64,000 nt of DNA from Hetaerina americana (lineage: Eukaryota > Arthropoda > Insecta > Odonata > Calopterygidae), in NCBI GenBank assembly GCA_022747635.1, contig JAKTNV010000009.1, positions 26,125,622 through 26,189,621 of the forward strand, in the 5' to 3' direction. Under the pieces are notes generated by a model. The model made no database searches. It was not told where the DNA came from and was given only the letters and a program-made list of their open reading frames with translations. The translations under genes and the position numbers were made by a program. Shown here piece after piece: positions 48,610-59,229 of this stretch. Position 1 is the first letter of the stretch, and each line of letters opens with the position of its first letter.

Positions 48610-50880
48610 GTGAATGCATTGGTATAAATATTCTGTCGTAGTTTTATATGTCGAAAATAATTGTTGTCATATGAGCCCAAATTTATAAATAATTGGAAAA
48701 TTTATAAATAGTAATAAGTACGAAGTTCATTCGTATTTAGATCTGAGTATGTTCCAGGGGAAAAAATATGGCGTTAAAAGGCTACAGGCTATGAGTCTGT
48801 CGCCAAAATACATTTATTTGTCAAATTGAATAAATTGAATACATATGAGTATACCTAAATATGTACTCCGCATTCCATACGAAGGAAAATTTTAAGTTTT
48901 TCTCAAGGGTAGATTCTTTTCGTAACCTGTATATCCTCTTGGAAATAAACCACAATTTGCATTACAAACTATTTTTTCGCCCCCTTTTTGGATCAATATT
49001 TATTTGTATCCTGTCACGAGAACTACTGCTATTTAGGCTCTGTCGCTTACAACGTGTGATCAACTTCATATCTCCCTACACCTTTATCGAGTAGCACTCT
49101 GAAAAACTTGAAATAGCACATTTCACCATTGATTGTCCGTGTCAAACCACTTTTCTTTTGTGAAGCCTCTCTGAAATTTTGAAAAAGGAATCCTCCAATC
49201 AATAGTTGCGAAATATTTCAGCCAAGGACTTGTGTTGCTTAAGCCTTCTTCGGATTCTTACGTTTAACCATTTTTCAAATGTAATCCATGACTTCTAAAT
49301 ACTTGCCTCCAATTTTCTGTACTCAGCCCTTCATGCAATGAAAGCTTTCATTTAGCGTGTGGGATAGATGGTATTTCGGCACCAATTTCACTTGAAATGT
49401 CTTAATGGTTCATTAATAATTCCTTACTCCGTCTAAGGAAATGCTGTTCTCTAAGAGGTGTGCATTTCTTTTACACAATGGCTCCTAAAATTACGCATTT
49501 TGGCATTGTTCGACATGCTTTTAAATTAATTAGAAGCGATTGTCGGCGCTGCGACTTTGTGAACTTTCCTCATAAGGATAATAATATTTCTTAATTTTAC
49601 ACACTTATTTTATCGAAATACCATACTGTTTGCAAAGTTTTTAAATCATTATTAGTAGTGCAAAGTTGCCCGTGCATTTAATTCTGAGACCGTTAACCGT
49701 GTACTTTTCATAGTGATGTGAAAATGTCGAAACCAGTACGATATTTCAATTAATAACGTATGGAAATGTACAATACTTGCTATCGTCTAATTCGAAGTAT
49801 TTTCTCGTGTATTTAGTATACGTTTCCCATTGAAAACTACTTTTAAATATAGAGGTCCCCTGCTTAGATTACTTTATTATTATGCCATATGGACTTATTT
49901 TTGTGATATTGGCTATCAGCAGGCTCCAGTAGCTCATGTTGAGTAAATTACTTATAAATTAATGAAATAAAGTCGTCAATGCAAGGAAATTCATGGAAAA
50001 TATTCAACCACCCCCGTGACAAACAGTTTTTTCTGTTTTACCCAAGGCATATGTGATACAGGCATGCATATCAATCAACTGGTTATTTGACTTCAACAAA
50101 GTTCAGCGCGTAATATTCAAAAGCTAAAAAATATAAAAAATCTGTTTCAATTATACATTTGACTGCGGAAAATTTTTTTACTGTTAAAACAAGTCAAAGT
50201 AATTTTGTGTGTCGTTCTTCAAGGTAATCAATCACATTTTCCCATGCAAAAATTAATATTTTTCTCTAAATTTTCGTTGTTTTTTGTACTTTATATTTGC
50301 AGATCTTTTAAAAATAGTGAAATTCGTCACAAATTCTCTCTTCTTTCTGTAAAGCATCTTCATATTCGTAAACTAAGGTTTTCTGGGAAATCTTTTAAGA
50401 CACCGCATTACGGACTACTGGGCTCGTCTTTCCGCGCTGCTTCCTCGATGATTTATAATAATTATAAGAGTCCAATAACGTTTCAATCTAGCCTTTTATA
50501 TTGTTTGCATCGATTGCGAAACGCAAAAACAAAAATATCAGAAGCACTAAGTGGAGAAAAACATCTGAGTATAATGAAAACCGCTATTTCCGATTTCCAG
50601 GCAATGGCGTTATCTCGCCATCACGGAGTACGACGACGATAGATCCAGTTATATCAGAAAGCAGGGTTAGTACTTAAACGGTTGGTGCGGTTCACGAATA
50701 ACCAACATTGTTAAACCTGTAGTTAGGAGGTTGACTAAATAACTCAAATGATAATTGCACCCGTTTAGCTGGTGAAACATATAAACAGTAATCTGTTTCA
50801 AACGCTATGTCCTCCTGGTTTTAGTTTTATTCGTATTCCACGTACATTGGTCGTTTCGATCATCAGCATAAAATTCGAGG
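48610..50880. other. No secure feature
   Basis: AT-rich. The 145-codon frame at 50205-50642 is Phe/Ser/Lys-rich and unrecognised. Confidence 0.35.
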
Positions 50881-50884
50881 AATA

Positions 50885-51085
50885 GTCACCAAAACTAGCA
50901 GATTCAAGGATTCCTTCTTCCCACCTACAGTATGGGATAGTAACTGTAGATTTTGGAGATAATGAGACCGCTACTTACCAGTCACAAGGTCTGGGGAATA
51001 ATTAGTTATACGTATATATTTATGCATTTTACACTAATCTCGCGTGTTTTGTTGGCAAGTCCCACCTCACATGACCGATTAGGAC
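50885..51085 (+). repeat. LINE fragment (end of RT plus start of 3' UTR)
   Basis: SRFKDSFFPPTVWDSNC and then GGGGAATAATTAGTTATACG and ACTAATCTCGCGTGTTTTGT match 6.40-6.65 kb. The terminal tail is missing here, replaced by an opposite-strand tail. Confidence 0.75.
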
Positions 51086-51124
51086 TGACATACGCGTGCA
51101 TAGTACATCTAACGTAGTGTATGT

Positions 51125-51345
51125 TCATCTAAATCTACATAATACCCCACAAGCTGTCACTAGGGCGTGTGGCGGGGGGTGTTAAGGTACCACCCGTAAT
51201 TAAGAAAAAAAAACCGCAAGAAAGCCACAACTTTATACAATCCACAAACAAGACATAGTAGAAATTCATGCAAAAACCCTTACAACCCACAAACGTGCAA
51301 ACACACAAACTACGAATCAACATACTTATGTTAAAACACTCCAAG
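51125..51345 (-). repeat. LINE 3'-end tail
   Basis: The reverse complement contains GGGTGGTACCTTAACACCCC, CCGCCACACGCCCT and TGTGGGGTATTATGTAGAT, the family tail, with about 150 bp of UTR behind it (TTTTTGCATGAATTTCTAC). It abuts the plus-strand fragment upstream. Confidence 0.75.
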
Positions 51346-51354
51346 TTTTGAGTG

Positions 51355-51482
51355 GATCTTTACCTTACCTTTTAAGCACTCTTCCTCTCTCTTACCTCTT
51401 GCCCTTCCCTCTAATTCCCTTTACCGCCTGTCGCACACATTTTTGGTGGATCGCGGGGTATTTATGTATGTATGGAGATTAG
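51355..51482 (+). repeat. LINE 3'-end tail, diverged subfamily
   Basis: CCTGTCGCACACATTTTTGG then TGGATCGCGGGGTATTTATG resembles the tail nested at 58.8-59.0 kb, preceded by a pyrimidine-rich UTR. Confidence 0.6.
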
Positions 51483-51924
51483 TGTATAGGTCAGGTGTAC
51501 ATTTAAGTTCATCTAACAACACTCCTGTCGTTTAAAATCATATATCCCTATTCATGGTTGCATAATACTTCTACGGATAAGTTACAAATCCCTTGTAGCC
51601 CATTACAATTGTGTTCACACGCTTTCTTCTCGAACTGGTGGTATAAAAGCTGAATGGGTTGCGCAGGTCATGGGTTTTCAACAACCACACTCCCGTTTGG
51701 ATATACTTAAATTCAGGTCCATGCGTCTGAAGCGGCTCCATGCCAACCAGAGCTTTCCGAGTCCATTACATTTTACTAACGCCTTCGCTATAACGAGACT
51801 TATTCCAACGACAAAGAGTACAAGGTGACGTGCCACTCTGGCGGGAGAATAGAGCGATCGAAGTAGTGGAGATGAGTGTTTCCCGAGTAACCATCCAACA
51901 CCTCTTATGTATACTTAGGTGTGC

Positions 51925-52400
51925 GTTTTTACCTCTCGAGTTCTTCTTCCCAAAGTGATTCCATTGTTATGGCTAGAAACCTAAGTATTCTGTGGCGAAG
52001 AAATAACAGCAGCGTTGGGAGGGAAGAGATAGATGGGGAGGGGGAGGATGAGGTTGGTCGGGAAGGATGAGGAGTAGCCAGAATGTGTGGAAGGAGGAGT
52101 TGGGGTGGTGTGAGGTAAATTTGGAAGAGGGAGGGGAGTAGGAGGAAAAGTTTCGACTGCCGCCTCACCCCATCAACCCATCGAGAGCCGTGGAACTTGA
52201 GGACCCCGAAAATCCTTCACATATGCGGTGTCTGCTCGGGCGGAGGGAGGGGAATAGCACCGACAGGGTGAGAAATTTCCACCATACACTGAAAATATGC
52301 AGGCTGACAAGGGGAGCGAGTTTGGGTCGGGGAAGGAGAGTGAGGAGTTTGAGGAGGGCCGGATGGGATGAGAGACAGGGTTGCCAACGTTTCGGGGTCC
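51925..52400. other. Purine-rich GC block
   Basis: G/A-rich on the plus strand (51980-52380). No protein-like frame. Confidence 0.45.
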
Positions 52401-52559
52401 ACCAACCAGGTGTCGGTTAAATATTTGAGTAGGCGGAATAATTAAAAAAATCGCAGTCGAACACATCATCGTATGCGCTTCGGTAAATCGATTTAATGAT
52501 TTGGCATTCGGCGGCACATGAATTTGGTGAGTCCATACTGTGCATTTCGTAAATTGTCA

Positions 52560-52703
52560 TACATGGTTTGCATAATAAGTATCGGGAAACGTTTCGCAAA
52601 AATAGATTTATTTCCGATATTTCTGCAATACCACAAAATTCTTCGAAGTACATCCCTTGAGCGTCGTCACACTTTCGCAAGCGGCTTTTCTACGACTTGC
52701 ACG
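52560..52703 (-). repeat. MLE-5 terminal fragment
   Basis: On the minus strand: the mariner C-terminus RKCDDAQGMYFEEF, then the short 3' region matching the ends at 31.9 and 53.1 kb (TATCGGGAAACGTTTCGC in plus orientation). It ends exactly where composite repeat copy B begins. Confidence 0.75.
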
Positions 52704-53705
52704 TATTGTATTGAAGGCTTTCCTCATTTGTGCACTGGCCTCTAAATGAATGATAATAATTTACTAAGTTATCAATGACGATTTTAGTTTGTCATTCTTA
52801 AAATGTCTGGTAGTGGGCGCCAAAATTGGTATTAAACTTGTCTGAAAATGGTATTCCATTCTCCAAAATCTTGTCTTTCTCCCAAAGGAACGTCGTACTG
52901 TACGTCGACCTGTCAGGATGTCGTTGGTATGTTGATACAACATTAAATCTCTTTGCTCATTGTATCAAGTAAATATCTGTCTCAAAAGGTCATTCCATAT
53001 TTGGAGGATAATAATTCCAACTTTCTAGATAGAGATATTTCAATACGGCTTCAAGCGTTACATGGGAGTAGTGAGCAATAGGGTTCGAACATCAAGAAGT
53101 GAATACAGGGTTTGCATAAAAAGTATCGGGAAAAGTTTCCTGAAATTAGATCTACGAGAAATCGATTTACGTATCGAGAAAAGTTTCAGGAAAATAGGTT
53201 TATTATAGATATTGCTACAATGCCTCAAAATGCTTCAAACTACATCCCTTGAGCGTCGATACACTTTTTTTCCAGCGGCTTTTCCAAGACTCGTAAGGCT
53301 CCCTGGTAGGCGGATTCCGGAAGGTCCTTAAGGGTACGCGTGCAAGCTTATTTGACGGTACTTATGGTCCCATGGTGGTGTCCTTTGAGGGAGGATTTCA
53401 CTTTTGGGAATATGAAGTTGTCGGCTGGTGCCAAGTCGGGACTGTATGAGGGTTGGGGAATCGTCACGGTGTCGTTGCAGAAGGTATTCGCTAGTAGACA
53501 CTTGACTCTGCTCTTGGTCGTCGGTCAAGACCTTCGGAACGAGTTTAGGATAGATCTTTCGCATCGCCAAATTTTCAGTTATAATGGTGTGCACCGTCAT
53601 CTTATCAATGCCCATACGATCTGCGATAATGGGCTCACCAAATCGACGATCTGAAAACAGTACATCATTCACACGTCAGGAAAAAATTGTAACCGATTCT
53701 TTTCA
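52704..53705 (-). repeat. Composite repeat, copy B
   Basis: Aligns with 31508-32462 over both the roughly 400-bp non-mariner part and the mariner relic. It has a small extra duplication of the mariner end (TATCGGGAAA/TATCGAGAAA, 53125-53190). Divergence between the copies is clearly visible but moderate. Confidence 0.82.
53225..53672 (-). pseudogene. Mariner transposase relic (MLE-5, copy B)
   Basis: The minus-strand frame gives the second helix-turn-helix (IIADRMGIDKMTVHTIITEN), KLVPKVLTDDQEQ and LLQRHRDDSPT. It then enters the late region in a shifted frame (PSYSPDLAPADN-like, followed by FPKVKSSLKGHHHGT). The same deletion of the TGDE-to-HDN core as copy A shows that the deletion preceded duplication. 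Confidence 0.8.
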
Positions 53706-53719
53706 TAAAAACATTGTAC

Positions 53720-55030
53720 GTATAAAATGATCAAATTTGGTCATCTTCATTTTATTCTAGCCATTAAACTATCACCAAAGTTGTGTAAGCGATCCTGTGA
53801 AATGTAATTCATTTCGTCGTTTTCATCCCCCATTTAAAAAATTTACGACAGTAGTGCCTCTTACGCTCATAACCCTGTAAAATAGTTGAGCATCATGTGG
53901 AGTAGGAGAAAAAAGTGGACTACGAGTTGTTTGTTTGCTTCTATTTTATGTCTTTCGCTGTCATAGTAATGAGCTATGAAGTTGAGGAGGAAATACTTTT
54001 ACTGCTGATTTGATAGTATATTTTTTCAACCCCTCATCTTTGTGCGGAGTTCATCAATGTCCTTTTTAGATACAAAACATTCCTCGCTAACTCAATGCTA
54101 CCCGCGTATCCAAGATGAGGTCGACCTGGTGCTCAGTAAAACTCTATTCAAAATGTTTCATCCAAACTGTTCCCCAATTTTCGTTTTATTGAAAATATTA
54201 CAATAAATTTAACAATCAATATCTGCAGATAAGAACGTATTTCCCCTCAGTCTGGTAAGGTTCAATTTGGGCCCCTAAGTTGAAAATGAAATGAGATCCA
54301 TTAAACGTATGTATATCTATCACTCCGAATCTATGTATTTGTGTAATTGATGGGTGATCCTCATATTACTACACTTAAATATAATCTTAAGTTAAGGCCA
54401 AACTCGTGACGCAAGGCAGTAATAGTTTCAGTTCTCTGTTGAATAATCCATAAATTTAAATATATTTTATTACACATTACGTATATTCATCAAGCTTCTG
54501 TAGGTATAATACACAATTTAAGAAAATACATACCTATATCTTGCATAGGTGATAGTTTTAAAATACTCGAATGCGGTATCACCTCTCTAGAAGAAAAGAA
54601 TTCTGCGCACTATCCAGCCGTAATAATTCATTGGAGTAGAAACTTTTAAATAGAATTTCTCATAATAAATCCTCGTCTCCGTGAACTTTAAATGAGAAAC
54701 ATAAGATACTCCAGAAACTGAGGTCATATGGGATGGCATGTGATAAGTGAACACTGCAGTTGGGAGTGTACTTATATATGGTACAGAAACGATTTAGTCA
54801 CAGTAATGAGGAAGAATAGATGATGTAATGAATCGCGAAGAGGAACCATGCACCTCTTTTGTCCGTTGTGATAAAATTGAGTTTGGTTTTAAGCGTTTGT
54901 ATTGTGACGAAAGTTTAGAGTAAAAGAGGATTAGCAAAGTACAAAAGACACGTTAAAATTACATGCAACATCTGGAAATGTGAGCCATTTATTATTTTTC
55001 TTGAGGAGTAGAACATGTTAGTAGTTGTTA
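53720..55030. other. No feature seen
   Basis: AT-rich, short frames only. Confidence 0.35.
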
Positions 55031-55224
55031 ATATTCAACATCGTTTACATCTACATCTACATAATACCCCGCAAGCCGCCGCAAGGGCGTGTGGCGGGGG
55101 GTGTTAGGTCACCAACCGTAAAAGAACAACACCATATGCAAAACAACAACGTGGAAAATTACACCAACAGCAGCGCAGACACGTATGCAAAAATCCCTTC
55201 ATCCAACACTCATGCAAGCACATA

Positions 55225-56556
55225 CTACCTTGATCAAAAAGTTCCCGGAATAACCACCGTGTGGCGCTCCCATCGTTCCGATTTGAGTTCTGTTTTTTTT
55301 GTTAAATTGGTACATCTGTTGTTGATATTCCCTTTAAATCTTAGTGTCATAACTTGACATTTGCAAAAGTTACGTAGCCAAGAGTACATCTATCTCTGTG
55401 TGTGTTGGCGATTTTTTACAATTTCAGAAATGGATTTAAATTTGCAACAACGAACTTGTATTAAATTTTGCGTAAAAAACGGATTTAGTGGCGCACGGAC
55501 GTTGGAAATGTTGGAAAAGTGTTTCGGCAACGATTCTCTAAAAAAAACGGTCGTTTACCAGTGGCACGAGCGGTTCAGAAGTGGTCGTGAGTCAATCGAA
55601 GATGATGAACGCAGTGGCAGACCATCGACATCGAAAGTCGGTGAAAAAATTGATAAAGTAAAAGAAATGTTGGTCAATAACCGCAAATTAACCATCAGAG
55701 AAATAGCGGAGGACTTGAACATTGCCTATGGATCCGCCCAAGACATTGTGGTTAATGATTTGGGTTTCCGTCGTGTAGCAGCAAAGTTGGTGCCAAAAGA
55801 CCTCAATTTCATGCAAAAAAGAGACCGTGTTGACGTCGCAAAAGACATGATTTGCGAGGCTGAATCCGATCCCACATTCATCAAAAGGATCATTACTGGA
55901 GACGAGACGTGGGTTTATGAGTACGACACGCAATCCAGACATCAGGCAAGTGAATGGCGTTCACCAAATGAGCCGAGACCAAAAAAACCACGTCGTTTTC
56001 AGTCAAAAAAGAAGGCAATGCTGACGGTTTTCATGGATTACAACGGTGTAGTGCATCATGAATTTTTGCCAGAAGGCCAGACAGTAAACAAAGAGTATTA
56101 TTTGGGCGTTATGAGACGTTTGCGTGAAGCAATTCGCCGAAAGAGACCAGAAATGTGGGCAGAAAACTCGTGGATTTTGCACCATGATAACGCACCGTCG
56201 CACAGTGCTATCATTATTCGTAATTTTTTGACGAAAAATGCAACAAATACCATCCAACAGCCACCGAATTCACCTCATTTGGCTCCCTGTGACTTCTTTC
56301 TGTTCAATCGAGTTAAAAAACCATTACGGGGAACGCGTTTTAGCAGCCGAGAGGAAGTAATGGAAAAATCGCAGGAAGCACTGATGGACATACCGAAAAC
56401 CGAATATAAAAAATGTTTCGAGGATTGGATCAAGCGCTGGCATAAGTGTGTTGCAGTCGATGGGGATTACTTTGAAGGGGACAATATAGATTTAGATGAA
56501 TAAACTTGTATTTTTAATTTTCTGAATAAATTCCGGGAAATTTTTGATCAAGGTAG
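55225..56556 (+). mobile_element. MLE-1 copy 2, full-length intact mariner
   Basis: A 1332-bp element with the same terminal inverted repeats as copy 1, and TA duplications at 55223-55224 and 56557-56558. It is inserted in the 3' UTR of a minus-strand LINE. I count only four substitutions and one 2-bp indel against copy 1. Confidence 0.97.
55430..56503 (+). CDS. Mariner (DD34D) transposase, intact frame
   Basis: Catalyses cut-and-paste transposition at TA sites, acting in the nucleus on its own terminal repeats. The 357-residue frame is close to the usual 340-350. I chose the ATG at 55430 (MDLNLQQRTC) because it starts the first helix-turn-helix (residues about 8-50); upstream codons belong to the untranslated leader. 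Second helix-turn-helix about 85-115, linker KLVPKDL 119-125, basic RPKKPRR at 183-189 (possible nuclear signal). Catalytic Asp158 (TGDETW), Asp253 (HHDN) and Asp288 (APCD), with exactly 34 residues between the last two. His283 replaces the conserved Asp of SPDLAP, which may weaken activity although it is not in the triad. Subfamily not assigned. Confidence 0.93.
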   Translation: MDLNLQQRTCIKFCVKNGFSGARTLEMLEKCFGNDSLKKTVVYQWHERFRSGRESIEDDERSGRPSTSKVGEKIDKVKEMLVNNRKLTIREIAEDLNIAYGSAQDIVVNDLGFRRVAAKLVPKDLNFMQKRDRVDVAKDMICEAESDPTFIKRIITGDETWVYEYDTQSRHQASEWRSPNEPRPKKPRRFQSKKKAMLTVFMDYNGVVHHEFLPEGQTVNKEYYLGVMRRLREAIRRKRPEMWAENSWILHHDNAPSHSAIIIRNFLTKNATNTIQQPPNSPHLAPCDFFLFNRVKKPLRGTRFSSREEVMEKSQEALMDIPKTEYKKCFEDWIKRWHKCVAVDGDYFEGDNIDLDE

Positions 56557-56709
56557 TATACCATAAACCAACAAACAACTGCACCCCAGGATGCAGCACG
56601 AAAGCCAACCAGCAACACGCAAGCCAGGACACCACAAGCAAGAATGCGAGACTCCACCACCACATGAACATGCAAATAGCATTGTTCTATTCCTGAATAC
56701 ATATTCTGG

Positions 56710-57340
56710 GTGATATATTCTCGATCTAGCTAGTATATACACGTACCTACCTGTTAATGTAATTTTGAGGAAGTTAGTAGAATAGTGTTTAACACAGGTC
56801 TTTCTTAATTTAAGTGATGATTGTGGTATTGGCAAGAATAATTTCTTAAAAGTGTTTTCCTTTTCTTAGGAAGTCCTATTTTTCCTAAGAATTTCCATAG
56901 AGCATTTAAATGAGTTATTTTTGCGCTCGTAATAGTCATGTTCACCAAACACACCGGATTCCCGGAAAAATTGAAAAATGAAGTCACTCTTGTTTATCAA
57001 TATTTTCCGTTTCTCCATGTTGTAAAATTAGCCAAGAGATCTCTCCAGAATTAGAATAAGAGAGAAAATGTTATTATAGCTTTTGCTCCTTCAAAAAATC
57101 AAATTCCCAGAGTAGGTATGTCTAAAGGAAATGATGTGGCTAAAAGGTTCGCCGTACCGAAAGTGTTTTTATCCTCCGAAACGAATTGCTCCGATGAGAA
57201 TGGGGTCGATGTTTCAAAACCGTTGCTGCTAATCTTCCTAGGATTTACATTCCTAAGGTGATGAAATTTGGCGCACTTGCGGGACGATGAATGCAAATAG
57301 TCCTCTGAACACGCCAAGTGATCTTTAAGTTGTAACAATA
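56710..57340. other. No feature seen
   Basis: AT-rich, no recognisable gene or repeat. Confidence 0.35.
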
Positions 57341-57344
57341 AGTC

Positions 57345-57835
57345 TCTTACCTCCCCCCTAACCCAAAACGCAAAGAACACTCGGGTATAACTGACGGATT
57401 TAAGGTGGCCACCCTGTCCAGAGGGGAAGTGTGGGCGGGAGAGAAGTGGGCGGAGGGATGGGCGGGTGGGAGAGGAATGGGCGAGGGGGACTCGTCGAGG
57501 GGGAGGCGTGGGTTAGGGTTGGGCCGGGACGTTGAGTCCCACAGAGGGAGCCCCTGGGATCTGGCGGGTGTGGAAGGAAGGACTGCGAAGGTCAAAAACG
57601 ACACGGGAGACGGAGATTAAGGAACGGGACGCTGAGGGTGGATGTGTTTGAGCAAATCAGTCTCCCGGGAGTTTACGGATTATCGATAAGACGGGATCTC
57701 GCCTTGCGACTTATTTACGGCGCATTGGCGGAGTGCACGTGTTAATTCCGGAGAGATAAAGCGCGCGCCTCTCACCCCACCCCCTCCTCCCCAACTACCA
57801 CTCACCCCTTGCCCCCCCCCCCCATCGGCCAACCC
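57345..57835. other. GC-rich block, G-rich then C-rich
   Basis: G-rich on the plus strand at 57410-57540, CpG-dense at 57640-57770 (including GCGCGC), and C-rich with a run of 11 C's at about 57775-57830. Confidence 0.45.
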
Positions 57836-57839
57836 TTTC

Positions 57840-58590
57840 TGGCTCTCGGCTTGATGTACGCTCTGGATCCTGTTTTTCTAGCGATCCGCGCATGTTTGTT
57901 TGGATCGGGAGTCCTGGATTTCGAAAAAAAGAATCGTACGTGTGTGTTTCTTCTCCATTTACACGGTAAGGGCCCGAGGATCTGAATTAATCGCTCGGAA
58001 ATTGGGTCTAATGGTGGGCGTGCAGGGGGATTTGTATTTTTTTTTGTGATGAGTCATGAGACGGACAGTGTTTCGAAATGTTGGAAAGTTCATCCGTCAT
58101 TGTCACGTTATGCGCGTGAAAACTCTTACCCTTCTCCGATCCTTTCGGCAACGGAACGTAAATGTTTGCCCTTGCTGATTACAAATACCAAATAAGAGAA
58201 ATGAAGCTAGTTTTAATGCTACAAACCTGTACACAGGTTTCTTGCGTAAGTAGTGGTTTGAAACGTACGCACTGTGAAACTCCCTTCCCATTGGTATAGA
58301 CGAGTACAACTTACCACTCTGTCTTTGCTAAGTACCCATCCTTTAATTAGACGTTAATGCATGGAAGGCGTACCTATAAGCCATTCCTCGTCATTCTTTA
58401 GGTAATTGGTCCCTCCATTATGGGTGACCGTCATTATATATTGCAGTCTGACTGATAAATCCAGCGTACACATTGAATTTGGGGGGAAGTGGTGTGTGAC
58501 CGAGATCAACGTAGTCAGTTGGAAGCTAAGTGCAAGGGCTGATTATCACTTCACTCGGGGCGACGATGATAATGGCGGTTTTATTGTTGA
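57840..58590. other. No secure feature
   Basis: No recognisable protein or repeat. Confidence 0.3.
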
Positions 58591-59226
58591 AGCTTACCGA
58601 CAAAAGGAGAGTGGTTCCAATGGCGGTTCATCTAGGGACCGCAGCTGAAGATTATTATTGTGCTGTTTTGTATGCTGAGCTATGCTGTCCCCAAGTCTGG
58701 CTTCAAGCCGCCAAAACCCACCTCAAGAAAATACAAAAAACAGAAAATAAAATTGTAAGGAGATTCGTCCGAGCCCCATGGTACGTACGAAATTACGAAA
58801 TCCCCCAGGAGTCGGCTCGACATAATAAGTATTAACCTACAAAGTAGCGACTGCGCATGTTTATACTAGTATATTTATATTTTTTTTGCAGTTTCGCCCC
58901 ACCTTTCCCCATCCATTTGAAAAACCCTAACCCCCTTATCCCTGACCCTTTCCTCCTGGTGCTGCAACCCCTGCCACACACCTTTTTGGTGGCTCGCAGG
59001 TTATTGATGTAGATTTAGATGTACGAAATAGAGAGCTAAGAAAGGACCTCATTTTAACACCAATTCTAATCATCGCAAAAGTGATGGCCTTGGACATGAA
59101 AGCATCACTACGAAGCACCAAAAATCCCCTACTTATGGATCTATGGATTTATCCTACTAGAGATTCTAAAACGCACAGGAGACCAAAAATAGGAACAACA
59201 GCGCACGCCCCTGTACCAAACTACTA
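58590..59226 (+). pseudogene. Jockey-like LINE RT C-terminus, split by an insertion
   Basis: The first part reads CCPQVWLQAAKTHLKKIQKT, ENKIVRRFVRAPWYVRN, the Jockey-clade signature (P-W--A--T-L--LQ--QN---R----APWYVRN). The frame is then interrupted at 58794. It resumes in the same phase after 59020 with VRNRELRKDLILTPILI, MKASLRSTKNPLL and HRRPKIGTTAHAPVPNY, then a stop at 59224-59226. Both parts together look like one RT end. RT palm motifs would lie upstream and are not present. Confidence 0.8.
58794..59020 (+). mobile_element. LINE 3' tail nested in the Jockey-like RT, 9-bp duplication
   Basis: A 227-bp insertion ending in CTGCCACACACC, GGTGGCTCGCAGGTTATTGA and a GATGTAGATTTAGAT tail. 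It is flanked by a perfect GTACGAAAT direct repeat (58785-58793 and 59021-59029). It shares TTTGAAAAACCCTAACCCC with 3040-3095 and its tail with 51.4 kb. It is a 5'-truncated LINE of a different subfamily from its host. Confidence 0.88.
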
Positions 59227-59229
59227 AAC

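Larger units (their letters stand above)
55037..56705 (-). mobile_element. LINE 3' end, split by a mariner insertion
   Basis: The minus strand reads from about 56705 (TTTGCATGTTCATGTGGTGG, TGCTGCATCCTGGGGTGCAG) to a TA target, then resumes beyond the mariner. It ends in GACCTAACACCCCCCGCCAC, CCCTTGCGGCGGCTTGCGGG and a (GATGTA)2-3 tail. It parallels 6.7-7.0 and 14.1-14.8 kb. This tail is the best preserved in the window. Confidence 0.82.

Noticed and set aside
50205..50642. 145-codon plus-strand frame
   Set aside because: Phe/Lys/Ser-rich with no recognisable motif; consistent with chance in AT-rich DNA.
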